A DNA stretch of 64,000 nt, from assembly GCF_900640175.1 (NCBI RefSeq), contig NZ_CAAAJC010000001.1, positions 62,001-126,000 on the forward strand. Reading direction: 5' to 3'. A program made the translations under genes and the position numbers. Each line of letters starts with the position of its first letter. Position 1 is the stretch's first letter. Below, piece by piece: positions 54,556 through 63,668 of this stretch. The stretch is from Legionella sp. W10-070. Its GTDB lineage: Bacteria; Pseudomonadota; Gammaproteobacteria; Legionellales; Legionellaceae. Below the pieces are notes generated by a model. It had not been told where the DNA came from. It ran no database searches and saw only the letters and a list, made by a program, of their open reading frames with translations.

Positions 54556-56574
54556 ATGCGTCTATCTAAAATTTTTACAGTATTCCTTGGCTTGCTGAGC
54601 CCTCTGTTTACACCTGCTCAGCAGGTGAATGCCTCCGCGTTGCATCTGGACTGGCTTGACAAGACCATTCAGCCCAGCCAAAACTTTTTTGCCTATGCCA
54701 ACGGAGCCTGGCAAAAAGAAAACCCTATCCCGCCAGAATATACGAGCTGGGGCACTTTTTACGTCTTGCAGGATAAAATGCAAGCTACGGTTCATAAAAT
54801 GCTGATGGAGGCTGCCAATAATAAAAATGCCAAACCAGGCAGTATTGAGCAAAAGGTGGGTGATTTTTACTTCAGCGGGATGAATGAAACATTGATCAAT
54901 CAGATTGGCGCTGACCCGTTGAAACCTCAATTGGCTGGTATTGATGCCATCAAGAACCGCGATGATCTCCAGGCAGTTATCACGCAATTGCAATTGATTG
55001 GTGTGGATGCTGTATTTGGTTTTTTCAGCATGCAGGATTTTAAAGACAGTAGAAAGATGATTGGCGCTGCTGTCCAGGGAGGTCTTGGCTTACCTGACAG
55101 GGATTATTACCTCAACGAGAATAAAAAATTTGCACAGATACGGGCAGCTTATATCACCCACATCAGCAAAATGTTCCAGTTATTGGGCTATAAGCCTGCC
55201 CAGGCAGCTGAGGCAGCACGTACGGTCATGAAAATCGAAACTGATTTGGCTAAAGCCTCTTTAACAAAAACCGAGCAACGTGATCCTTATGCTATTTACC
55301 ATTTAATGGACATGAAACAATTGGCAGCAGTAACACCTGATTTTTCCTGGCCACGCTATTTCGCTGCTGTGAAGCAACCAAAAATTAAAGCAATTAACCT
55401 GGCAATGCCTGATTTTTTCAAAAAAATGAATGAATTATTGCAAACTGTCTCACTGGAAGAGTGGAAAGTTTATCTGCGCTGGCGCTTAATCGATACCTTT
55501 GCCCCCTATTTATCGCAACCTTTTGTAGAACAGAATTTTCAAATGATTTCTGCCATAGGAGGTGCTGAGAAGCTCCTGCCTCGATGGAAACGTGTCATTA
55601 ATACCGAAAATGCAGCGTTGGGCTTTGCAATTGGTAAATTATATGTAGAGCAACATTTTTCTCCTGCTGCAAAACAAGAGGTTCTGGCGATCCTTCATAA
55701 TATTCGTCAAGCCTTAAAGAATGATTTAAAAACCCTAAGCTGGATGACACCTGCCACGCGCAAAGCAGCACTTGCAAAATTGGCACTGATGGAAGAACGC
55801 GTTGGCTACCCTGACAAATGGTGGGATTATTCAACCTTGGTTATCGATAGAGGTCCTTATGTACTCAATGTCATTCGTGCCAATGAATTTTTAATCAAAC
55901 GTGAACTTAACAAGATTGGAAAACCGGTTGACCGCAGTGAATGGGGGATGACTCCTCAAACGATTAATGCTTATTATGATCCATCAATGAATAACATTAA
56001 CCTTCCGGCTGGCATTCTTCAATCCCCTTTCTTTGATCCTAACGCTCCTGCTGCGGTGAATTACGGTGCCATTGGATTTGTCATTGGCCACGAAATCACT
56101 CATGGCTTTGACGACAAGGGCGCGCTATTTGACGGCTATGGTAATTTAAAAAACTGGTGGACTCCGCAAGATTTAAAAAAATTCCAGACGGCAACCACTT
56201 GCATTGCAAAACAATTCTCCCAGTACAAGGTGGATGATTTACCCGTTCAAGGAAATCTTGTGGTAGGCGAGGCAACAGCCGATTTAGGCGGCCTTACCCT
56301 GGCCTACCATGCTTTTCACGCCTCAAAAGCTTATAAAGAGGCGAAAACCATTGATGGTTTTTCTCCCGATCAACAATTTTTCCTGGGGGCAGCCCATGTC
56401 TGGGCAAGCAATATCCGTCCTGAACAAGCACGCAATCTGGTAACCACTGATCCACACCCGCCTATGGTTTATCGGGTCAATGGAACCTTGGCCAATATGC
56501 CTCAATTCCAATTAGCGTTTAATATCCCTCAGGATAGCCCAATGGTGAATAAAAACAGGTGTATTATTTGGTAA
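54556..56574 (+). CDS. M13 family (neprilysin/PepO-like) zinc metallopeptidase
   Basis: Exported zinc endopeptidase acting on oligopeptides. The 672-residue protein has a signal peptide (about 1-26, ending VNA), the M13 N-terminal helical domain, VNAYYDP-like TINAYYDPSMNNINLPAGILQ, the zinc motif H512-E-I-T-H516 with GFDD, the third-ligand motif GEATADLGGL, and the C-terminal HPPMVYRVNGTLANMPQF with a final Cys-x3-Trp variant (CIIW). Length is normal. It is a single-gene unit. Periplasmic or secreted location is inferred from the signal peptide. Confidence 0.93.
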   Translation: MRLSKIFTVFLGLLSPLFTPAQQVNASALHLDWLDKTIQPSQNFFAYANGAWQKENPIPPEYTSWGTFYVLQDKMQATVHKMLMEAANNKNAKPGSIEQKVGDFYFSGMNETLINQIGADPLKPQLAGIDAIKNRDDLQAVITQLQLIGVDAVFGFFSMQDFKDSRKMIGAAVQGGLGLPDRDYYLNENKKFAQIRAAYITHISKMFQLLGYKPAQAAEAARTVMKIETDLAKASLTKTEQRDPYAIYHLMDMKQLAAVTPDFSWPRYFAAVKQPKIKAINLAMPDFFKKMNELLQTVSLEEWKVYLRWRLIDTFAPYLSQPFVEQNFQMISAIGGAEKLLPRWKRVINTENAALGFAIGKLYVEQHFSPAAKQEVLAILHNIRQALKNDLKTLSWMTPATRKAALAKLALMEERVGYPDKWWDYSTLVIDRGPYVLNVIRANEFLIKRELNKIGKPVDRSEWGMTPQTINAYYDPSMNNINLPAGILQSPFFDPNAPAAVNYGAIGFVIGHEITHGFDDKGALFDGYGNLKNWWTPQDLKKFQTATTCIAKQFSQYKVDDLPVQGNLVVGEATADLGGLTLAYHAFHASKAYKEAKTIDGFSPDQQFFLGAAHVWASNIRPEQARNLVTTDPHPPMVYRVNGTLANMPQFQLAFNIPQDSPMVNKNRCIIW

Positions 56575-56787
56575 CTGCAGCCTGATGATGAGAAATCCAC
56601 AGCTTGTTTTTAATTGCTGTCCGTATCCTCATCACCTGAAAATAAAGCCAAAAGACTCAGCGAAAGCAGCCTTGCTATTATCTGAGGAGGCTCTTTTTTG
56701 ACATCAAATAAAGAAAAATTATCCAAATTTCATACAATATGTATATTTTGTAATATAATGGTATAAAATAAAATACCTGAGCAAAAT

Positions 56788-59022
56788 ATGCCATACAATC
56801 TTTCCGTTGCCAAAAAAGAAATCAATGAAACATTGTCAGCAAGTAAATTTACTGGAGCTGATGCGGTCTTTCTAAGTAATCTCACAGTAAAAATTACAGC
56901 GATTGAACAAGGCGTACATGATGAATTCCAAAAAAACATGGATGCATCATTAAGCTCCAGCCAATTGATACAACGAATTAACAATAATACCGCAGATGCT
57001 CATCATCTATGCCATGAAAAAACCAGTAAATTACTTAAAGAAATAAGTGAAAAAAAGAAAACTGCAAATACGGACATGAAGGAATTCCTTGAAAAAATTT
57101 CTCCCCATATCGAAGCAGTTGTTGAACAATCAAACTCCTTAAGCAACTATGATATTAGTTATTACCTGGAGAATAACAAGGACATTTATCTTTATTGTAA
57201 GGCATTAGGCGGTTATTTCTTGCCAATGATTCAGTCCTTAGACCCCCTGGTTGGTAAATTAGAAAGCAACATTCCTTTCGAACGTTTCAAAAATGATGAA
57301 GGCAAATGTGATGGTTTTGTCAAACAAGGAAGGGATCTAATTGAAAAAACAGGGACACCGGAATATTTTCCCATTACACATGAGCATACTCAATATCACA
57401 TGGATGCACAGGCATTAATCAGTGTGAATTGGAGCGCACTTACGAATATGCAGGCGATGAATTTATCCGTCAAGAAAATGGATGAGCTTAAAAAATATAC
57501 AGAAAAAGCAATGGCAAAAATGCAAAAAGACTACGTGTACAAAATAGGGTTCATTGGCCCAGGCGGGCATTCTACACGTGTTCGAATCGTTCCAAAGACA
57601 AATATGATTGAATACTATGAACCCAATTACGGCACTTTTTTCTTTTACAGTAAGGAGTCTTTCGTTACTTTCTTCACTTTAATGATGAATCAATACAAAC
57701 AATCTGGAATGTTTTTTGATAAATTTTTCTTTTTTTCGATTGGCACAAATAAAGCACCAGATAAAGCCCCTGCCCCGCTGGTTGCTGACAAACCTGGTCA
57801 GCAAAATCTTGATGATGACTTGTTTAACGCTGTCAAAACAACTACTGAAGCCTTATCTTTGTTAAAATATGACTTAAAAACATATTCTATGAAAGAAGAA
57901 GATCTTCGTATATGTTGTTATGATACAGTGGTTAATATACTGAGTATTGTTGATAAACCAGAAACTGTAGAAAAAATAGGTGACTATTTTTCCAAACCAA
58001 CCGCCAACACTCAATTTCTTTTCAAAAACATAGAGAAAGAAACACCTCATGAAGAATTATTGGCTATTCAATCCGCCATAGAGAAAAGAAAATCCGTCTT
58101 GCTGCAACAGGCAAGTGAAGCCAAAGGAAAGAGTAAAATCCCTGATGAGCAAGTCCCGACAAGAAAAGCTCATAGTGATGCCCCTGTTTTACTACCAGTC
58201 AGTGACGCTCGAAGTGTAAAACAACTATTTTTTAATAAATCAGGAAAATCGATTACTGATTTTAGAAAAGAATCATTGGAGTTGATGACCAGCATCATTC
58301 AAACATTAGAGGCAATCGATAGCAATATCCAAACCTCAACTAGCCGTAAGCTCTTTGAAACGTTGCGTCCCGGCATAAACGATGCAGAGAAGATGTTTCT
58401 CAGGAAATTCAATCCTGATATTGCTAAAGCCTATTTTTCGCAGCTTCAAAAGCAACTGGAAGAATTATCAGCCAGTTATGCCAAGGATAATCAATCTGAC
58501 TGGACGAAAGATGTTGAGAATACGCAAAATATCATAACTTCCACCATTAGTATGTTAAAAACAACCCTTTATGGTTTCATTAAAAATTATAGTAACCTGA
58601 CCGCTGTTTATTCCAGCAAGGTAGCAGGGTTATCAAATGAAGAAAGGATTACTGCGGACAAGAAAAAATTACAGAAAATTGTCAATGTCATGCGTGGGTC
58701 GAGTACCAATCCTGGCTTTTTATCATCGATTAACAGGGTATCTTCCGGTCTTTTCGGTTCAGCCGTATTTATTAATGCGACCATCCCGGAACAGTTACAA
58801 AAAATTATTGAGTCAGACTGTACGTCTTATCATGAATTGGAAAGTGCAGTTCATGAGGTAAATAAAAAAATAGTTGATTATCATGTCGGCATCTTTCCTC
58901 AATTGCTGGACAGTTTTTTCAAGGATCATCTTGGCTACACAGATTATTCCAGGGAAGACCCTGGTATTTTCAGCTCCGAACTGGCTGAGCAGGAAACGGA
59001 TAATCTCAAAAAACCGGATTAA
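56788..59022 (+). CDS. candidate Dot/Icm effector with C58-like cysteine protease region
   Basis: A 744-residue soluble protein I do not recognise as a whole. Residues 170-300 recall the YopT/AvrPphB (C58) papain-like fold: Cys174 in GKCDGFVKQ, His261 in GGHSTRVRI, and, 17 residues later, Glu278-Pro-Asn280 in EYYEPNYGTFFFYSKESF, which resembles the C58 D-P-N-x-G block with Asp replaced by Glu. The C-terminal half (about 430-720) is helical with coiled-coil potential. The last residues SSELAEQETDNLKKPD form a Glu-rich E-block of the kind seen in Dot/Icm substrates. No signal peptide. The Cys-His spacing of 87 is shorter than in YopT, so activity is uncertain. Confidence 0.55.
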   Translation: MPYNLSVAKKEINETLSASKFTGADAVFLSNLTVKITAIEQGVHDEFQKNMDASLSSSQLIQRINNNTADAHHLCHEKTSKLLKEISEKKKTANTDMKEFLEKISPHIEAVVEQSNSLSNYDISYYLENNKDIYLYCKALGGYFLPMIQSLDPLVGKLESNIPFERFKNDEGKCDGFVKQGRDLIEKTGTPEYFPITHEHTQYHMDAQALISVNWSALTNMQAMNLSVKKMDELKKYTEKAMAKMQKDYVYKIGFIGPGGHSTRVRIVPKTNMIEYYEPNYGTFFFYSKESFVTFFTLMMNQYKQSGMFFDKFFFFSIGTNKAPDKAPAPLVADKPGQQNLDDDLFNAVKTTTEALSLLKYDLKTYSMKEEDLRICCYDTVVNILSIVDKPETVEKIGDYFSKPTANTQFLFKNIEKETPHEELLAIQSAIEKRKSVLLQQASEAKGKSKIPDEQVPTRKAHSDAPVLLPVSDARSVKQLFFNKSGKSITDFRKESLELMTSIIQTLEAIDSNIQTSTSRKLFETLRPGINDAEKMFLRKFNPDIAKAYFSQLQKQLEELSASYAKDNQSDWTKDVENTQNIITSTISMLKTTLYGFIKNYSNLTAVYSSKVAGLSNEERITADKKKLQKIVNVMRGSSTNPGFLSSINRVSSGLFGSAVFINATIPEQLQKIIESDCTSYHELESAVHEVNKKIVDYHVGIFPQLLDSFFKDHLGYTDYSREDPGIFSSELAEQETDNLKKPD

Positions 59023-59100
59023 CAAGGGCCTGTTTTCATTTGGTTTTGCGAAGCGAAAATTGCAATGAAGACACGCCCTGACTCACCCCAATAGCCGGGG

Positions 59101-60498
59101 TTAAAATAATAAAGGTTGGGACAGGTTCTCCACATCATGAGCCAGTAACCGCCGATTGGCGCGAAAATAAGTGATTGGAGAATGCTCTAATAAATCGGAA
59201 AACCTCTCCATATAGATACAAGCATAGCGATCAACCTGATAAGCGAAATAACTTTCCTCTGCACCAGCACGAAAAACCCGTCCCCAATGTGGGTTATAAA
59301 AGGTTTGTTCTTCCTGAAGCAATTTGGTGATTTCACTATCCAGTGCAGAAATTTGCTTTTGGATTTCTGCAATTTGTTCATCATATTCCGTTGTAATTTC
59401 TTCCACACTACGAGTGTGAAGATCGATGTTCCTTTGCTCGAGAATTTTTTTAATATTCATTAATTCAACAATCTTCTTTTCAACCGGCAACGCCTTTTTC
59501 TGTGCTTCTATCTCTTCGCCAAGCTCTTCAACTATAAGTGCTGTTCGCCAATTACAGTCTTTTTTCAATCGAAGAATGTCGCCGTATATATGGTCACCCA
59601 CATAGAGGATCTCATCACCGCTGATTGCCAGGTCTTCAGTGAATTTTCTCGCATTCCCTCCCTGATAAATCCCAGGGACAATCGCTCCATAAGTATTTGA
59701 CATTGCCCCATCTGTCGGGTTTACTGCCAAGAACCTTAAATTATCATAGAAGAAGCGGGGTTTATGGGCTAAGGTAATCACAAATTCAAATAAATCCCGC
59801 CAGCTTTCCCCTTCCTCCAGGAAAGGATTAATGGCATATTCAAGTAAAAGATTAGTGTAATAGTATTCCGAATTGGTAAGAAGAAATAATTTCTTACCAT
59901 GATGAATATAACGCTTAAGTCCATCGACTACTGCTTTTTCCCTTAGCACATAAGTAGCCATGTTTTTGGTAATATACTCCTTCAAACTGCCGTCCGCATG
60001 CGCCTCATCAACTGCACTCAGCACATCCAGGGCAATCCCGGTATAAGTCGGCAACTCATGGGGCTGTTCATCTTTAAGGTCAATCAGCTGACTATACAAG
60101 ACACAAAACGCAATGGAGAAAGAAGTGTCTATCGCAATGTAATTGGGATCTTTCAAATCAACATAAATACTGCGGTAGATTTTATTTTGCTCGGCAAAAC
60201 TGATTTCCCTGGTGCCATGATAACTTTGGCGAATTGCAGCATAACGACTAAGCTTTAGAATGTTACCATTCTGGCTATCGATAATTAATCCGCGGATTGC
60301 ATTGTTAAAATTAAATTTAAATTTTCTTACATCAACCGGATAATTTTTATCTTTTATTAATTTTTCCACCACCAGTTTGTAAACCAGGGACTCGAAATTT
60401 TCTGTCTGATAGCGAATAAGGGTATGATCCATGTCCAAACCAATGTATTTGATTTTTTTCATGTTGACGATACGGTTTACAAACACTTTTTGATTCAT
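59101..60498 (-). CDS. cytosolic HAD-IG family 5'-nucleotidase (cN-II-like)
   Basis: Purine 5'-nucleotidase hydrolysing IMP/GMP, similar to the eukaryotic cN-II and to the Legionella enzyme of known structure. The 465-residue protein has motif I GLDMDHTLIRY (D22, D24), FLLTNSEYYYT (motif II), a Lys region, and ILYVGDHIYGDIL (motif IV), plus a C-terminal coiled coil (about 320-390) and the GRVFRAG segment. The ATG at 60498 has a GAGGAAA site. It is more eukaryote-like than typical bacterial nucleotidases. It converges with the upstream effector-like gene. Confidence 0.9.
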   Translation of the reverse strand: MNQKVFVNRIVNMKKIKYIGLDMDHTLIRYQTENFESLVYKLVVEKLIKDKNYPVDVRKFKFNFNNAIRGLIIDSQNGNILKLSRYAAIRQSYHGTREISFAEQNKIYRSIYVDLKDPNYIAIDTSFSIAFCVLYSQLIDLKDEQPHELPTYTGIALDVLSAVDEAHADGSLKEYITKNMATYVLREKAVVDGLKRYIHHGKKLFLLTNSEYYYTNLLLEYAINPFLEEGESWRDLFEFVITLAHKPRFFYDNLRFLAVNPTDGAMSNTYGAIVPGIYQGGNARKFTEDLAISGDEILYVGDHIYGDILRLKKDCNWRTALIVEELGEEIEAQKKALPVEKKIVELMNIKKILEQRNIDLHTRSVEEITTEYDEQIAEIQKQISALDSEITKLLQEEQTFYNPHWGRVFRAGAEESYFAYQVDRYACIYMERFSDLLEHSPITYFRANRRLLAHDVENLSQPLLF

Positions 60499-60535
60499 TT
60501 TTTTCCTCAGATTGATGAATGGTCTTCAATTAAGG

Positions 60536-61231
60536 TTACCAGTCAATTACCTCATCATTATAGCTTCGCAATACTTCAGCATGGCTGTTATCTTTATATT
60601 TTTCAATCACTTTTAACATGGCATTCACGCTGGTCTCTACAGCCAGTCTGGCATCGGGTCCACCCAGGCGCGTTTTAACCCAGCCGGGGTGCAAAAGCAT
60701 GACCTTTACCCCTTCCTTTGCCACATCCAGTGCAAAGGATCGCATCACACAATTTAGCGCAGCCTTACTGGTCCGATAGGCATAGCTTCTACCCCACTGA
60801 TTATCGCTGATACTCCCCAAACGGGAACTGATTGCTACAATCAATTTGTCCTTTCCCTTTAACAATGAAGGTAAAAAAATATCACTAACTTTTAGCGCAC
60901 TCAAACAATTAACGTTAAAAACCTGTGAAAAGTTATCACGTTCAATATTACCTGCAGTGACTCCAGACTGCCCGCTGACCCCGGCATTATTAATGATCCA
61001 ATCAAGATATGTTGTTTTTAATTTATTAGCTAACTGCCGCAGTTCACTATCATCAGTCACATCAAGCTTATGGATGATAATCGATTTTCTCTCCCCGGCA
61101 AGTTGCTGTAACTCCCAGGCTTGTTGAGGATTGCGGCAGGTCGCAATCACCTCCATGCCCTGCTGGCTCAATTGCTTAACGAATTCCAACCCTATACCAC
61201 GGTTTGCGCCAGTGACTAATATTCTTTTCAT
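60536..61231 (-). CDS. short-chain dehydrogenase/reductase
   Basis: Classical SDR of 231 residues with the NAD(P)-binding motif TGANRGIGLE (7-16), an Arg-rich ATCRNP segment that favours NADP, LDVTD, NNAGVSG, the catalytic Ser in AISSRLGS and Y-x3-K in SYAYRTSKAALN, and PGWVKTRLGG. Resembles the C-factor/carbonyl reductase-like group. It precedes the nucleotidase gene by 37 bp on the same strand, so the two may be cotranscribed. Substrate unknown. Confidence 0.88.
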   Translation of the reverse strand: MKRILVTGANRGIGLEFVKQLSQQGMEVIATCRNPQQAWELQQLAGERKSIIIHKLDVTDDSELRQLANKLKTTYLDWIINNAGVSGQSGVTAGNIERDNFSQVFNVNCLSALKVSDIFLPSLLKGKDKLIVAISSRLGSISDNQWGRSYAYRTSKAALNCVMRSFALDVAKEGVKVMLLHPGWVKTRLGGPDARLAVETSVNAMLKVIEKYKDNSHAEVLRSYNDEVIDW

Positions 61232-61338
61232 GATTAATTTCCTTATTAAAATTATTGCTTTTAGTTTATTAAATTTAACAAATGTTTCTTATAAAGTCAG
61301 GATGAGATAGAATGCGGCAAATTTTCTAAGGACTTAAT

Positions 61339-62460
61339 ATGCCAACTAACATTCTACTGCTCGGCAATCAAAATGCCGGTAAAAGCAAACTAGCGACACA
61401 ACTTAAAAATCATCTGCTAGGTAAAGTACTCAAAAAAGAACCAGAAAATACTTATGATGAAAATTACCGGCATACTATTGGGACGGATTATCATAAAATC
61501 CCCGAGGAAGTTAAACTTGAAGATGTTTTTTTCGGTATTTGGGATTCCGGAGAGAGGAATGTTTATGACCTCACAATGACGATAACTAGCAGCATAAACA
61601 TAGTAGTCCTTTATTGCGTGGATTTAGCTTCCGGCATTAATCAGCAAAAGATTACCGATGATATTAAAGAACTCCAAGAAAAAATAAACAAGCCGTCTAT
61701 TATGCTGGTTGGCACTAAAGCTGATAAGCTTGAAGATAAAAAAGATATAGACGCTCTCAATTCAATTGAAGGGGAATTTACATCCCGTTTTCTCACATCA
61801 TCCAAAAACAATATCGGCATTACAGAGCTTGCTAATTATTTGTGGACAAATTTTCATCCCCAAAATTCAAAGAAATCAGATAACCTTAAAAATAAAAAAA
61901 AATCTGACGACAATAAGCCCAACCTTGGTAAAGGTTCAAATGCCTGTGCCTGGAAGAATAAAATCCCCCCAACCTCCCCTCTGTACTCCTCGGCAGAAGC
62001 CCTCTTTAAAACAATCCCTCAGGAAAAACACAAGGAAGTTGAGCAAAAGGTAATCCAGCTTATTGACAAGCTTAAAAAACCAGAGACAGATAGAGAAAAA
62101 GCAATCCATGATTTTACTAAAGACTGCCAGGTGATCCTGGAAGGCAAACATCCAAATGCCACACAGGCTGTTTTTGTTTTCGCGGCAGCAGCGGCCATTA
62201 CCGCAGTAGTAGCCATCATTGGGTTTGGCATCGGCTTTGCATTAGGCATCTGGAGTGGTCCGGGCGCTTTTCTCAGCGGGATAGCTGCTGGAAGTACCGC
62301 TGCGGTTATGGTTGCCTCTGCCAGTGGCTTATCAGGTTTGGCAACAAATTTTTTATTCTTTAAGATGCCTTCTGAAATGAAAGCAGTCAATCAATTTGCT
62401 GCTGCGTTAAACGCTGGTAAGCAAGAAACAGATGAGCCTGAAACGCACTCCCTAGTATAA
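61339..62460 (+). CDS. Ras/Rab-like GTPase with C-terminal membrane hairpin, candidate effector
   Basis: A 373-residue protein. Residues 1-175 form a small GTPase: G1 GNQNAGKS (9-16), G2 Thr46 in HTIGTDY, G3 WDSGER (68-73, one residue shorter than WDTAGQE, so no DxxG and no catalytic Gln), G4 TKAD (126-129) and G5 TSSKNN (153-158). After a Lys/Ser-rich linker and a helical part, residues 273-342 make two hydrophobic segments separated by Gly/Ser-Gly-Pro, a membrane hairpin. The end GKQETDEPETHSLV is acidic like a Dot/Icm signal. Rab-like proteins are known in Legionella effectors. A host-membrane GTPase is the likely role, by inference. Confidence 0.7.
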   Translation: MPTNILLLGNQNAGKSKLATQLKNHLLGKVLKKEPENTYDENYRHTIGTDYHKIPEEVKLEDVFFGIWDSGERNVYDLTMTITSSINIVVLYCVDLASGINQQKITDDIKELQEKINKPSIMLVGTKADKLEDKKDIDALNSIEGEFTSRFLTSSKNNIGITELANYLWTNFHPQNSKKSDNLKNKKKSDDNKPNLGKGSNACAWKNKIPPTSPLYSSAEALFKTIPQEKHKEVEQKVIQLIDKLKKPETDREKAIHDFTKDCQVILEGKHPNATQAVFVFAAAAAITAVVAIIGFGIGFALGIWSGPGAFLSGIAAGSTAAVMVASASGLSGLATNFLFFKMPSEMKAVNQFAAALNAGKQETDEPETHSLV

Positions 62461-62572
62461 ATGAGTATCAAGCTGTTAAGTCTAAACTTAAGCATGGTTA
62501 CCTTGGCTCAACCTGCAAATTATCTAAATGTTTATTAATTAGACTTTAATACGCTTGCCTGCACCAAAAGGG

Positions 62573-62640
62573 GGTGATTAAAATTCCATCCGGGCTACCA
62601 CTAAAACTTTCAAATAAAAACCGTAGTTTTAATCGCACCC
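62573..62640. repeat. palindromic dispersed repeat, family of GTGCGATT elements, copy B
   Basis: Left arm GGTGATTAAAA and right arm TTTTAATCGCACC surround CATCCGGGCTACCACTAAAA. The left arm lacks two bases (GC) relative to the right, exactly as in copy A at 37623-37707, so the two are true relatives and not chance palindromes. Confidence 0.75.
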
Positions 62641-62750
62641 TCAATACAAATTTGCCTCAAAGCAGTAACTATGGTAGGTTGGTTGAATATTTTTCGGTTA
62701 GAATCTTCAGTAAAAGCCTGCTCCTCATCGATGGAATAAGGATAGTTCCC

Positions 62751-63161
62751 ATGCCCTGGACGCTGATTCTGCATATCGCAGCATTACTTTGTTGGTGTGG
62801 TTCATTACTCTATGTGCCCACATTAATTGCGGGAATAGCAAGCCAAACAAAGGATGAAATCAACGAGCAAATTGCCATTTCACGTTTAATATTCACCCTT
62901 ATCCTCACACCAGCCGCCTTAATCGCTATTGTTTCAGGGACAATCATTTTTTTACAGATGAACACCCTCACATTATGGCTTCTCGCCAAATTGACCCTGG
63001 TTAGTGGTTTGGTAGTTTGTCATGTTTTTAATGGCTTGCTTATAATCAAGGCAAAAAAAATCCCCCCACAATTCCTGAAATTACTTTGCTATGGGATAAA
63101 TCTAATGACAGTCAGTTTAATTGTGCTCATTGTCAGCCTGGTACTTGGCAAACCATTCTAG
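62751..63161 (+). CDS. CopD-like four-helix membrane protein
   Basis: From ATG 62751 (AAGGA site 8 bp ahead) a 136-residue protein with four membrane helices, starting MPWTLILHIAALLCWCGSLLYVP, where the His and the W-x-G pattern resemble CopD/YebZ-type domains. The longer frame back to 62574 crosses a palindromic repeat and is rejected. It lies next to cytochrome oxidase genes, so a part in copper handling or heme-copper oxidase assembly is plausible but not shown. Confidence 0.6.
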   Translation: MPWTLILHIAALLCWCGSLLYVPTLIAGIASQTKDEINEQIAISRLIFTLILTPAALIAIVSGTIIFLQMNTLTLWLLAKLTLVSGLVVCHVFNGLLIIKAKKIPPQFLKLLCYGINLMTVSLIVLIVSLVLGKPF

Positions 63162-63212
63162 GGAGTACCTATGTCAACCCTTTTCCATCAATCAAGCACA
63201 GTCTTTAAATAC

Positions 63213-63668
63213 TCAGGATTCAATGTCCACTCCCACCCCATATTCATACACCAGCTGCCCACCAAAGATACTGGTGAGGAAAATCAGCAAAGCAGTCAGC
63301 AACGAGGTATATACCCCTATTGGCAGTATGTGACTTGCAAAATCATCAAGACGAAGCAACCAGTTAAACGAGGACACCGAGAGCATCATGACTGCAAGAA
63401 TTGCATGACACCAGGCAGTGATCAGGTTACGGATACGTGCTACAGTAATCAAATCAATCAGGCCAATAATACCGGAGAATGCTCCTCCTACTGTACCAAC
63501 ACCGACAAGCCACAATCCTGCCCTTGCCCAAAAAAGATCATGGCTATAAATATAGGCAACATCCGTAGCAACCAGACCGAGCAAGGCCGCTACAGGAAAA
63601 TGAATCAGCATAGGATGAATCGGATGACCAGCAATAGACATGCGACTGTTAATTGGTTCATGAGCCAT
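63213..63668 (-). CDS. DUF2231 family membrane protein
   Basis: A 151-residue protein with four membrane helices and the DUF2231 start SIAGHPIHPMLIHFPVAALLG with conserved His residues. The family often neighbours heme-copper oxidase or cytochrome genes, as here. It is divergent from the cytochrome oxidase subunit II gene, whose best ATG (63660) even overlaps this gene's start codon region. Confidence 0.85.
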   Translation of the reverse strand: MAHEPINSRMSIAGHPIHPMLIHFPVAALLGLVATDVAYIYSHDLFWARAGLWLVGVGTVGGAFSGIIGLIDLITVARIRNLITAWCHAILAVMMLSVSSFNWLLRLDDFASHILPIGVYTSLLTALLIFLTSIFGGQLVYEYGVGVDIES

